From the NCBI GenBank assembly GCA_037043015.1, contig CM073327.1, positions 12,134,727 through 12,198,726 of the forward strand: DNA of 64,000 nucleotides, read 5' to 3'. A model generated the notes under the pieces. It worked only from the letters and a program-made list of their open reading frames with translations, did not search any database and had not been told where the DNA came from. Both the position numbers and the translations under genes were made by a program. Positions 23,422 through 34,160 of the stretch are shown here, one piece after another. How positions within the stretch are numbered: the first letter of the stretch is position 1; each line of letters starts with the position of its first letter. This DNA comes from Bryum argenteum (taxonomy: Eukaryota > Streptophyta > Bryopsida > Bryales > Bryaceae).

Positions 23422-24200
23422 CGTTGAGCCATCAACCTTTGAAAAGCATTAGTCGATTTGCTTGAAGATGGTGGTTTGACATCACATACCACACTTTTGT
23501 CCCTTCTTCGTTGTCGCTTCGCAAGTAGTGAAACCGCACCTACCACCTCCTTCCAATCCGTCTTCAATCCGCGCTCCGCCTCTCGATCCTCCAAAAGTGG
23601 TTCAAGCTTCTCTTGCAACTTTGGGTCCGCGGCTTGAATGAATAACTCGATTTTCTCGACATCCAAGGTCATTCTTTCAATTGTCGACAATTGTCCATAT
23701 TGCCGCTCAAATTCACGCAAGAGCTCACTTTCTCCTAAGCCCTTGTTAGGGCGCGTTATCCACTCTAAGAATGACCTCTTGGTTACCCTCTCCGAGTCCT
23801 CCATGAAAAAGTCTTCCTTCAAAGCTTGAGAGAATGTTTCCCACGAATCTTGATGGGTCTCCTTCAATCCCTTGATCCTCTCTCGAATCTCGGGAATGGA
23901 AGCAAGTTCAAAGCTTTCCACCATCTCATTCTTTGAAACATTGTTCAACCCCATCTCTCTTGCATAGATTCGTAAAAAACGAGTGACATCACGATCATCA
24001 AATTGATCTTCTTTATCAACAACGGAATGTAATGCTTTGCTTACCAAAGCTTCTCGTCGTTGCATTCCTTGTTGTCGCTCCATGTGGAGTTGGAAAACTC
24101 CAAACATCCGCATGGTTTGCTCCATGTTGACTCCAAACGTCGCATTCCCTTGACCGGCTCCCTCCATCTTCCACACTTCACATCCACCACAAACACACAA
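23409..24200 (-). CDS. gag (capsid-like) frame of Ty3-like fossil
   Basis: 263-residue frame, mostly helical and charged. It includes DRDVTRFLRIYAREM and ELASIPEIRERIKGL, the pattern of the retrotransposon gag core in this Ty3 lineage, and ends in a basic stretch (KRQRRRDK). It lies directly downstream of the LTR and primer-binding region, as expected for gag. The plausible start is the ATG in MEGAGQGNATFG, about 11 codons inside the open frame. Confidence 0.6.
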   Translation of the reverse strand: MCVCGGCEVWKMEGAGQGNATFGVNMEQTMRMFGVFQLHMERQQGMQRREALVSKALHSVVDKEDQFDDRDVTRFLRIYAREMGLNNVSKNEMVESFELASIPEIRERIKGLKETHQDSWETFSQALKEDFFMEDSERVTKRSFLEWITRPNKGLGESELLREFERQYGQLSTIERMTLDVEKIELFIQAADPKLQEKLEPLLEDREAERGLKTDWKEVVGAVSLLAKRQRRRDKSVVCDVKPPSSSKSTNAFQRLMAQRWMS

Positions 24201-24238
24201 CTATCATCCGGATATTCACGTCGGGTTCACCAAAAATA

Positions 24239-25137
24239 TGTCATAAAGATTGTTGTGCATCCGGGTAAGCGCGGGGCTTCTTGGTACGGTAGTTAGTGTG
24301 ACTTATGGAGGTGAATCTTCTATCAACCTATTCACTTCAATACTTTAACAACCTCCCGGCCACTTCAAGCCTTCATTTCTCCTTGCTCCAAATAGCTCCT
24401 TGCATGAAATCACCTCTCACAAGTAGAATATCTTGCCTTCTAACACCTCCTAAAATCTCTCCTCATGAAACCTCTCCAAGCAAAAGATACGGCTCAAAAC
24501 GTAAGATGAAAAGTTTTGCTCCCTTTATAGCTCATGAGAGAAGATACAAGATAGATGCTTTGTGCATCTCCTCACCCCTCCAACCAAACTCAACACCTTC
24601 TAAACCTCTATTATTGAAGAATACTTAGAGACACTCAAAATCCCACTCCAACTCACACACACCCACTAATCACTTGTTGTTCATGCCCAACTCCAAACTC
24701 CTAGCCAATTTATACTAATCTACACCCAAGCTCTAACCAATAAGAAACCACCACATATTAGGTTACACAAAGAGGATTTTTGCAAGATCGGTCCAATGAG
24801 AAGCCTCCACATTGCCAACTTGATGTTTTACCTTGATCGGTCCAATGGTAAGCCTCCACATGGTTGACTTTAAGCCTTCCTTGGTCGGTCCAATAGCAAG
24901 CCGCCTCCTTCGCACCAACTTATCCAACTAAATATCTAACTAAATATCTACTCTACCTAACAACCAAACGTCGGTTCTCAACCTTAACATCAACATAAAC
25001 AAAGCCTAATCATGATCTCAACATAAACTAAACCCTAGCCACAACATAAAATCAATTCCACATTAACCACATATAAATTAGTACTAAACACCACTAAATA
25101 AATAATCACAACTACTAAACGGCCCACATTACGACAA
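24239..25137 (-). repeat. LTR of the minus-strand Ty3-like element
   Basis: 899 bp, read on the minus strand from TGTCGTAATGTG to CTTTATGACA (TG...CA). Immediately after it on the minus strand comes 'tttttggtgaacccgacgtg', a plausible primer-binding region. The right flank continues into a copy of the dispersed segment ('acggtgacgg'). The partner LTR is missing, so age cannot be taken from LTR divergence. Confidence 0.65.
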
Positions 25138-25950
25138 CGGTGACGGATGAATATTGTGTTATCCAAATTATTGGGTGAATATTGCCATATTGGGTGAATA
25201 TTGTGATATTTTAGTAGTTGCCAAAAGCAACCTTATCAATAGTAATTAGTTCATTACAAATCTTTATCGAGAAAGTTGACCCTTACAAAAAACTCTCATG
25301 ATTGTCACCTCTCTGAGAAGTGACAACTCTTTGGGGAGTGACAACTCTGTCTCGTAGACATCATTACCTCTGGACACTATCTTTGCTTCATGTCATTTCC
25401 ACTCTTCATGTCATTTCAACTCTAACATCATTACCTTTGGGGATTGATAGTTATTTGGGGACTGACAACTTTGCGTCCTTCTTTGAACACTGTCTATGCT
25501 TTGTGTCATTTCAACTCTTCGTGTCATTTCAACTCTAAATTCCTTGTTGTTTTTTTGCCTTTGGTCGCCATCATGGTAAGAAGTAAATGCAGCACGGCAA
25601 CACTTGCACATAACAGTCCATCCATCAACCGTTCCTACAAACATCAAAAAGAAAAAAGTGACACGTAAAAGCCACCACCTGACATGCACAAGGTAGACCG
25701 GGTCATCGTCCCACATCTTCTTCTTTTCTTCCCTTCCTTGGACTTCATCATCACCAACCCCACCCTCTTGACTAATTGCCATCCCTCAAAAAAAAAAAAA
25801 AAAAAATCAAAAAATAGTTGACGAATGTAATACTTTCTAAATTCCATCCATTTGCTAGTTTGGCTATGAGAGGCTGCTACTTGCTTGTAGTTGGCCAAGT
25901 CAACTGAGATGTCTTGTCATCAACAACTATATTCCCTCTCCTCTAGGAAA
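25138..25950. repeat. Dispersed segment, copy C (3' part)
   Basis: Resumes the segment of 8345-9900 just after the LTR: MITE right end (to 25232), 'gagaaagttgacccttac', repeated 'tgtcatttcaactct', 'ccacctgacatgcacaag' and 'ggctatgagaggctgctac'. The left part of this copy is not next to the other side of the retroelement, so the insertion site was rearranged. Confidence 0.7.
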
Positions 25951-26339
25951 CCTCAATAATATCTTTGGTGGTTTTGTTTTGCTTTTACCATGGATAAGAT
26001 TCTTTTTTAAATCACATTCTTTGAATTGAGTTTTATGGATTAAGTTCACAATTCAACACTTTGGATAAGGTTTCATGGACAAAATTAGTACCAAACCATT
26101 GTACTTGTCTCTTTCAAAAAAACTTTGATTCTACAAGTCATGGGCAACCCCAAACTTGTGTTTGACATGAGATGGAAAAAGCACTATCAATATGATGGTC
26201 GTTGGTAGTGTTTGCTCTTAGAAAATTTGTTCTTACACGTGGTGGGCAACCCAAGTTTTTGTTCGAGATGAGATGGTGAAAGCATTACCAATATGACGGA
26301 CATTGGTAGTGTTTACTTTTAGAAATTCTCTTCTTACAA
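25951..26339. repeat. Degenerate satellite-like units
   Basis: Two rough units share 'cgttggtagtgtttgctctta/cattggtagtgtttactttta' and 'gagatggaaaaagca/gagatggtgaaagca', about 120 bp apart (near 26200 and 26320). No gene. Confidence 0.45.
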
Positions 26340-27560
26340 GATTCACACAAACATTTAAACAAATATTTATTGTTGGCCACCACGAGTGTCCCAAAGATTC
26401 TTGAAGTGAAAACTCACAGTAGTCAAGTAGTCAGGTGTTCACAATGCTTACAACCTTGGAATCTGATGTTTGTGAGTATTGACAATGGTCAAGTGTTCAC
26501 TATGCTTTCAACCTCAGGATCTCAAGTTAAACTCACAAGAAGGCATCACAATGTCCTTTTCATCTACATCTCAGAAATTTATTCCTTCCAGATTGTTATG
26601 ATTATTATGTACCTCTCGTCAGAATTGAAACAAAGATTTTATGTCGCCTACCACTCGTGAGCCCAAAGATTCCAGAAGTCTACACTCACAATGGTCGGGT
26701 GTTTTCAATACTTTCAGCATCAGAATGTGAAGTTTGTGAATATTGAAAATGGTCAAGTGTACACAGTGCTTTTGACCCCAAGATCTGAAGTTTGATTGAC
26801 AAGAAGGCATCACAATATCATTTTTATCAACATTTCAAAAATTTATTCCTTCTAGATTGTTATGATTATTATCTACCTCCCATCGGAATTGAAACAAAGA
26901 TTTTATATTACCTGCCATTGGTGGGCCCAAAGATTCTTGAAGTGAACACTGACAACTCACAATGGTCTGGTGTTCACAATGCTTTAAACATCAGAATGTG
27001 AAGTCACAATGGCCTGGTATTCACAATGCTTTCAACATCAGAATGTGAAGTTTGAAAATACTGTCATCGGTCAGGTGTCCACAATGGTTTCAACCTCAGG
27101 ATCGAAAGTTTGATTCACAAGAAGGCATCACAATATCCATTTCATCAACATCTCAAAAAGTTATGATTCTTATGTACCTCCCATCAGAATTGGTACAAAT
27201 ATTTTATGTTGCCCACTAGTAGTCGGCCCGAAGATTCTTGAAGATAACATTGACAATGGTGACGTGTTAACAATGCTTTCAACTTCAAGGTCACACTCTG
27301 AAGTTTGACTCACAAGAAGGCATCGCAATATCCTTTGCATTCACATCTTAAGAATTTATTCCTTCCACAATGTTATGATTCTTATCTACCTCACATTAGA
27401 GTTCAAACAAACATTTTATGTTGTCCACTTCTAGTGGATCCAAAGTTTCCGGAAGTAAACACTGAGAATGGTCAGATGTTCACACTGCTTTCAACCTCAC
27501 GGTCTGAAGTTTGCCTCACAAGAAGGCATCACAATTTTTTTTCATTCACCTCTCATCACA
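26340..27560 (+). repeat. Satellite variant B, second array
   Basis: Same ~206-bp unit as at 10500-11760: 'aagaaggcatcacaatat', 'ttattccttc-agattgtta', 'tacctcccatcagaattg' and 'gtgggcccaaagattc' recur near 26530, 26800, 27120 and 27310. Units vary by small insertions of the 'caatggtc-ggtgttcacaatgc' part. Confidence 0.8.
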
Positions 27561-28821
27561 TTCAAAAGAAATGTTTCACGTTGCGGTACACCGATTGGAG
27601 GTTTCTTAAAGTAGAAAGAAACTGACAAAGTTGCGGTATCAGTAATGCTTTCAACTTCAAGGTCTCAGATTTGATACACATGAAGGAATCATAAACTCTT
27701 TTTATCCACCTCTCCTCACACTTCAAACAAATATTTGACCTTGTGGATCACTTGTGGGACCAAAGTTTTTAAAAATAAACACTAACACTAGTGTGGAATT
27801 GACAATGTTATCAACTTTAAGATCCTAGGTTTGATATACAAGACAGAATCTTAAAACTCTTTTCATGCACCTCCCCGTACACTTTAAACAAAATATTTGG
27901 GGTAACGCACTACATGTCGGACAAAAGTTTCTTGAAATAGACTCTGGCAATGATGTGGTATTGACATTGTTATCAACCTCAAGGTCCCACCTTGATAACA
28001 CAAGAAGAAATCCTAAAACCCATTTGATCCACCTCCCCTCACATTTTAAACGGATGTTTGAGATTCCGCACCACCTAAAAGACTTAAGTTTCTTGATGTA
28101 GACACTAGCAAATGTGTAGAATTCATAATGCTATTGCCTCAATGTCCAAAGTTTGATACACAAGAATGAATCTCAAAACCCTTTTCATCCACCTCCGTTT
28201 CAGGTTGCGCACCACGTGAGGGACCAAAGTTTCTTGATGTAGACATTGACACTGGTGTGAAATTTACAATGCAATTAAGCTCAGGGTCCCAATTTCGATT
28301 TACAAGAAAGAATCTGAGACTCTTTTTTATCTACCTTACACTGAACTTCAAACAAATGTTTGAGGTTGCGCACGACGTGTAGGACCAAAGTTTCTAGAAG
28401 TAGACCTTTGCAGTGGTATGGAATTGAGAACCTCACGATCTCAAGTTTGACTCACAAGAAGGCATCACAAAATCCTTTTTATCCACCTCTCATCACACTA
28501 TAAACAAATGTTCCACGTTGCACATCACCTGTTGAACCAAGGTTTCTTGAAGTAGACACTAACAATGGTGTAGTATCAACAATGCTTTCAACCTCAAGGT
28601 CCCACATTTGTTACACAAGAAGGAATCAGAAACCCTTTTATCCACCTCCCCTCACACTTTACATAAATGTTTGCGGTTGCGCACCACGTGTGGGACCAAA
28701 GTTTCTTGACGTAGAGACATGCAATAATGTAATTTTGACAATGCTATCAACCTCAAGGTAGGAGGTTTAATATAGAAGACGGAATCTCACAACCCCTTTT
28801 AATTTACCTCCCTTCACACTT
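27560..28821 (+). repeat. 160-bp satellite array, left part
   Basis: Tandem ~150-162-bp monomers: 'gcgcaccacgtgtgggacc', 'aaagtttcttgaagtagac', 'gtgg-attgacaatgctatc', 'aacctcaaggtccca', 'aaggaatctcaaaaccc', 'cacctcccctcacac', 'ttcaaacaaatgtttgag'. The 'gcgcac-acgtg' core starts near 28207, 28369, 28529 and 28680. Many monomers keep CACGTG in this core. The array is interrupted by the solo LTR at 28822. Confidence 0.85.
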
Positions 28822-29642
28822 TGTTATCCAACCGACGTCACAGGATAACCACGAAGACCCAAGACAGGAGCCACAGTGGCAACATGGCAACCGCGGCGCA
28901 TTTGACGGAGGCCATTGCCACCGAGTAGGGTACCATGGCGACCGAGGCGGAGGCGATAGCGGCTGACCAAAGTCACCACGGCAGTTAGATAAGGGCACCG
29001 CCCGATTTCCAGGACCTCCGCGGTAGCCGTAGTATATGAAGCAGTAGAAAATAGGAGAGAGGTACTGCAGTAGTCACCGTAGAATTGTATGTTCGATGCA
29101 GCCTACACACACTCGAATGTATTCCGATTTCATGGCATGAATACAAAGGCCAAGAGCCAAACAGTCTTTCTCTCCCATTCCTATATTCTTCCCACCTCTC
29201 TCTCGCACCCTGTCTGCATACCAAAGAATGAATGGTTGACTATAGATGGAAACCTAACTCCTCTTCTTGGATTCCTCCACTGTGTCTCTGTTCTCTCAGG
29301 GTCTCCGCGGTATCAACCTAACCACAGTTAGATACTCGATTGGAGGACCTGGCCTCGGTAACCTCGACCAGTTCCGAACGGCAGGACTTCTATCCTCATG
29401 TCCACGTACAGTACGGGTCTAATCCCGACTGAGCATCCTTGTTATCGCTGTTCACACGGAAGACTCCGCAGAAAGACCAAACAGACCGCCCCCTTCTCGC
29501 CTCGAGCACTAATCACCAAAGTCAACTCCTGCTCACTCTAAAAACTGAGTTTCACTCAGTCTAAACTCCACCCTTACTGTCATAACGAATTCCCTTTAGA
29601 TGAGCTCGTAAAGCATTTCATCCTTGCTAACCCAGGCTAACA
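28822..29642. mobile_element. Solo LTR (TGTTATCC...GGCTAACA), TSD CACTT
   Basis: An 821-bp GC-rich block stands out inside the AT-rich satellite. It begins TGTTATCC and ends GGCTAACA, and is flanked on both sides by CACTT (28817-28821 and 29643-29647). The satellite monomer continues in register after it ('cacttcaaattattgttt'). Its termini equal those of the 5' LTR of the Gypsy element at 46666, so it is a relative of that family reduced to a single LTR by recombination. Confidence 0.85.
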
Positions 29643-31500
29643 CACTTCAAATTATTGTTTAAGGCTGCACACCACATGCAGGACCAAAGCTTGTTAAAAG
29701 AGACATTGAGAATGGTGTGGTATTGAGAATGCTAAATACATAAGATTTCAAGTTTGATACTCAAGAAAGAATCACAAACCCTTTTTGTCTACGTCCCATA
29801 GGACTTCAAACAAATGTTATATTTTGTCTGCCACCTATGGGAACAAATTTTCTTGAAGTAGACACTAGCAGTGGCAATGTTGACAATGCTATCGACCTCA
29901 GAGTTTTATCTACCTCTCAATGGACTTTAAACAAATGTTCAACGTTGCGCGCCACCTATGGGATCGAAGTTTCTTGAAGTACACACATTGACGATAGTGT
30001 GGTGTTGACAATGCTATTGACATCAGAGTGTTAGTTTGATACTCCATAAGAAATCACAAACCCTTTTTATCCACCTTCTCTCACACTCCAGACAAATATT
30101 AATTATAGGTTGCGCACCACGTGTCAAACTAAAGTTTGTACAAGTTGAGACTGGCATTGTTTAAGTAGTGACAATGCTACCAACCTTAGAGTCTCGAGCT
30201 TCTTATACAAAAAGGAATTTCATAACCCTTTGTATCTACCTCCTCTTACACTTCAAACAAATGTTTGAAGTTGTGCACAATCCATGGAACCAAAGTTTCT
30301 TGATGAAGACACTGGAAATGGTGTGGTATTAACAATGCTATCAACCTTAAGGTCTTTGGTTTGATACACTAGAAGGAATTGCAAACCCTTTTTATCCACT
30401 GTCCCTCACACTTTAAACGAATGTTTGAGGTTGCGCGCCACATGTGAGACCAAAGTTTCTTAAAAGTAGACATTGGCAACGATGTCAAAATTGAGAATGC
30501 AATCAACCTTAGGGTCCGTCGTTTAATCTACAAAAAGAAATCTCAAAGCCTTTTTATTTATCTCTCATTAAACTTTAAAGATGTATGAGGCTATGCACCA
30601 TCTATGTGACCAAAGTTTCTTGATGGAGACACGCAATGATTTAGAATATATTATCAACTTAAGGGTCTCTACTTTAATTTACAAGAGGGAATCTCATACC
30701 CTTTTTTATCAACGTCCTACTAGACTCCAAACAAATGTTTGGAGTTGCGCACTACATGTGGGACCAAAGTTTCTTGAAGTAGACATTGTGGCAGTGGTGT
30801 CATATTGTCATTGCTATCAACCTTAAGGTTACAGGTTCAATACACAATAAGGAATCTCAACACCCTTTTCATCCACTTCCCCTCACATGTCAAACAAATA
30901 TTTGAGTTGGGCACCACCTCTAAGACCAAATTTTCTTCATGTAGGCACGAGTAGTGGTTTGGAATTCTGAATGTTATCAAGCTCGCGGTCACTACTTTGC
31001 TTTACAAGAAGGAACCTCAAACCCTCTTTATCCACATCCGATTTGAATTCAGACAAATATTTGGTGTTGCCCACCACTTGTGAAACTTAAGTTTCTTCAT
31101 GTACACACTTGAGAGTTCAGAATGCCTCAGGTTGCACCCCACGTCTCTAAGACCAAAGTTTCTTGAAGTAGACATTAATAGTGGTGTGTTATTGACAATG
31201 CTATCAAGAACGTTTGATACTTAAGAAGGAATCACAAAGCCTTTTTATTGACCTCCAGCCACACTTCAAACAAATGTTTGAGGTTGTGCAACATGTGTGG
31301 GACCAAAGTTTGTAGAAGTAGACAGTGGGAATGGTGTGATATTGACAATGCTATCAACCTCACGGTCCTAGGACTAGTACCCAAAAAGGGGTCTCACAAC
31401 CCTTTCTATTCACCACTCCTCACACTTCAAATAAATCTTTGAGGTTGAGCACGTCTAGAGGACCGAAAATTTCACAAAGTAATAAGTTACACTTGTGTGG
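29643..31500 (+). repeat. 160-bp satellite array, right part
   Basis: Continues the array of 27560-28821 with about eleven more monomers at roughly 150-170-bp spacing. Monomers differ from each other by well over 10 per cent by eye, so the array is not freshly homogenised. Its last unit (31290-31440) matches 11828-12000 closely. Confidence 0.85.
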
Positions 31501-31959
31501 TATTAACAATCCTTCCATTCTCAAGGTCCTAGGTTTAATTCCTTTTTGTGAAATTCCTCTTTATAAATCGAATTTCTCAAACCCTAAAACCCTTACCACT
31601 TGATGCAACCTATGGCCTTGAGCTCCCTTACTCTTATGTTTCTTCCTTCGAAAGCTCAGCAAAAACAAAATAAACACAAAATTTGAATATGAGGCACTTC
31701 GGAGTTCCGAACAAGAATATGAGATTGGAATAATGACATGCCTAAAGCAAAAGATACATTCTCTAAGTGAAAAGTTAATACGTGTGATACTTCACAAGAA
31801 TCAAGTTCACATGTACTGTACATTCGATGCTACTACCTTGACAAAGTGTCACATATACAAAGTTTTATCTTTTAATTTTTTTCATACTATTATAATAACT
31901 TGGGATAGACGTCTATTGATTGTTTGCGAAGATGGTACAAATGGTCTGAAATGATGTTA

Positions 31960-32316
31960 AGGTAGCGACACCCATTCCCGTTACTGTACCCATTTGCGTC
32001 AGCATACAGGGCACCTCAATCTGAGTGACTTTGATCATTTGTTGAGAACAAATATTACTAAATGCAGTAAAAGTATAGTGGCAGAATTTGCTTCTCCAAG
32101 TCACGGAATCAAGGCCATTTAGACACAGTCAAAATGTGCAAATCAATTTTTGACTTTGATTATCAAGAACGAACACAAATTTTCCAATAACATGACTTTT
32201 TCGATACATTTCAGATTAAAATCTAATTGCCTTTCCCCTGGTATAATAATTTCTCATACTCCTCATTCAGAAGTATGATAATTAGCTTAAAGCCACGGGA
32301 ATGGGTGTCGCTACCT
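31960..32316. mobile_element. Mariner/Stowaway-like MITE (TA target)
   Basis: 357 bp. The ends read AGGTAGCGACACCCATTCCC and the exact reverse complement at the right end, 22 matching terminal bases in all. It is flanked by TA on both sides (31958-31959, 32317-32318). The paralogous module at 12.46 kb reads 'gatacTAggctg' with nothing inserted, and the copies at 37.18 and 45.57 kb are also empty. The TA duplication and AT-rich interior fit a Tc1/mariner-type non-autonomous element. Confidence 0.8.
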
Positions 32317-32904
32317 TAGGCTGAGCCTCGTCCATGCAAGGGAATCTTCCATGAGCTGCTCATCGTCATCTTCGTGGCTTCTTGGGTTCTGATTGGCAGA
32401 CCTCTTCAGTGCCAGGTACCCACCCCTTCAGAAGACGTACCATCTACTCCTAGACTTGACATTTATGCAGACAAAGGTAAAAAACTCCGGCCCACAAGTA
32501 ACAATCAAATCATTATTGTGCTAAATCTATTCAATTATACTCATGAGACTTAATAAATTGCATGGTCCTAAGTCAATACTCTGTTTTATTGCATTTTGGT
32601 GATGGAAATTTGAATTATCTTACACTATGCTACTTTCATCAAGAATGTCTCATTCCATCAAACTTGTTGGAATTCCTCGTGGAATGAGTCATTCTCTTAC
32701 GTGGGAATTCATTCTTTTCCTTGAGAAGTATCAAGTTTCATTCCCTCTTTTCTTGGATAGTTTTGTCGGAATGAATACTACGTAGAAGGGTTTTTCAAAA
32801 TTCTTGGATATTATCACAAAGGGTTTGTTTGTTTTTGCTACCACTTCTCACTATTTAGAGTAATTAAGCCATCTTGATAGTTTGATTAATTTATGGTCTC
32901 GTGT

Positions 32905-33117
32905 AGTCATGCGTGGAGACGGTTTGATCGTGAAATGGACCATCATCCCTTTCATGTGCCAATTGTCTATCATTTGAACACCCAAAGACTGATTCCACTC
33001 ATCAAGGAGAGTATCTCACAGGAAAAGTTATAGAAAGAATTTGAGGATATTGTAATGTGGTGCATAGTTCAGATGACATTTGGGGCTTGGGCCCCATTTG
33101 GAAAATGTCTTAACTAA
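32905..33117 (+). pseudogene. Possible captured coding fragment in module M (copy 2)
   Basis: Same unidentified peptide as at 13037-13265, here WRRFDREMDHHPFHVP, TQRLIPLIKESISQEKL, one in-frame stop, then KEFEDIVMW-IVQMTFG---PFGKC. It is followed at once by the MITE at 33118. No longer coding, if it ever was. Confidence 0.3.
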
Positions 33118-33732
33118 GAGCATTCCCACCCATGGAAAACTGAAATGAAAAATGGATGTAGAGTAGTTCAGTTGAGGCCGAATTGCCCTACCAACCGGCA
33201 AAACTGACGCCCTGAACTACTCTACATCCGTTTTTTTAAGGTTGACCTGCAAAAGGGAGGCGTTTTGCAGGGAGGTGGGCGGGCCTGAACTCCGAATGAG
33301 ACAAGGCATTCGGCACAACAAATTGCAAACAGATTGCGGAGAAATTGCGGAGCTGCCGTATGCAATTGGACGTCAGGGCAGCTCGGAACGATAAGCCACG
33401 ATCCACTTTCTCCTGAACACGTACCAATAGGACGCATATACCGCGACCGCCATTGGTCAAAGGCTCAAGAAAATCCAGTTTTCAAAGGTCAAAATTAGCA
33501 ACACAGTGTGTTGTCACATCTTTACAAGCTCAAGGGTGGGACCAGGGTCGCAACATGTAAGAATCTTTCTCCCGAATCTTCAGGAAGCAATTAGCGACGA
33601 GATACATAAGCAGCACCACAACTCAATCATGAGTTCATGGGTGGGGCTCCTCCTCCGCCCTCACTATTCAGGGTGATGGATTTCGGTAGATGCGTATGCT
33701 GGATTCAGTGCGCCCTATGGGTGGGCATGCCC
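33118..33732. mobile_element. PIF/Harbinger-like MITE (TAA target)
   Basis: 615 bp with a GC-richer interior. The ends are GAGCATTCCCACCCAT and (reverse complement of right end) GGGCATGCCCACCCAT, 14 of 16 matching. TAA flanks it on both sides (33115-33117, 33733-33735). GAGCAT-type ends with a 3-bp TAA/TTA duplication are typical of PIF/Harbinger. Paralogous copies show the uninterrupted site 'cttaactaactta'. The 33220-33480 interior is unlike the rest of the window and may be captured DNA. Confidence 0.75.
33152..33236. repeat. Perfect 18-bp stem inside the Harbinger-like MITE
   Basis: GGATGTAGAGTAGTTCAG near 33155 is matched by its exact reverse complement CTGAACTACTCTACATCC near 33213, with about 40 bases between. 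Poly-A/T-rich steps lie outside both arms ('gaaaaatgg', 'ccgttttttt'). It could be a small foldback insertion in the MITE or a structured part of it. Confidence 0.6.
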
Positions 33733-33910
33733 TAACTCACGTATGTTTGGCTGGAAACTCCAAGTCACATGGAACTGCAACGGAGATTATTATTTTTTAT
33801 TTTATTTGCTTCAAGTTTTGATTGTTTAGCCCCTAAAGATTCTCAATATAAAAATGTCTATATTACCAAATACAATTTCTTTTCATACCTAAAAAAAGCA
33901 AAAACTATAA

Positions 33911-34160
33911 TTGATTTAGGACATGCACAAGTGGTTTTTGTTAGAAGCAGAGTTAGGATGAAGAAGTTATGGCTCTTCAAAGTTTCATCCCTTTGTCCAA
34001 ATTGTCGTTTTTCAACACAATGGATATTCAATTTAGATTATTTATGAAGTAAAAGTGATTACTGTACCACCATAGCAGGTTCTTTCAAAAATAATTCTAT
34101 TGAAAAAAACGTAAAAAATTGAAAATTACAAGCCAAGACGGACGAAAAGTTGGGAAATTA
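33911..34160. repeat. Segment shared with 38970-39130 and 44040-44300 (inverted)
   Basis: Carries 'gaagaagttatggctcttc', 'caaagtttcatccctttgtc' and 'aaaacgtaaaaaattg'. Copies lie at 38970-39130 and, inverted, at 44040-44300; a shorter one is at 14880-15010. Non-coding. Confidence 0.7.

Larger units (their letters stand above)
21203..25137 (-). mobile_element. Broken Ty3/Gypsy-type retroelement (minus strand)
   Basis: Parts in transcription order: LTR (25137-24239), primer-binding region, gag-like frame (24200-23409), zinc-knuckle/protease frame (23421-21919) and the start of pol (21835 to about 21254). The reverse transcriptase core, RNase H and integrase are absent; another retroelement piece abuts the broken end. 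It inserted into a copy of the dispersed segment whose remainder resumes at 25138. It is a fossil, clearly broken, with a lost 3' half and a few further breaks; moderate age. Confidence 0.75.
31560..33910 (+). repeat. Dispersed module M, copy 2; left arm of inverted duplication
   Basis: Same order of landmarks as 12061-13500, but carrying two MITEs (31960-32316 and 33118-33732). Together with 33910-35200 it forms the left arm of an inverted duplication with 42950-45930. After taking out the MITEs the two arms have nearly equal length (about 2.6-2.7 kb each by my boundaries). Confidence 0.8.
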
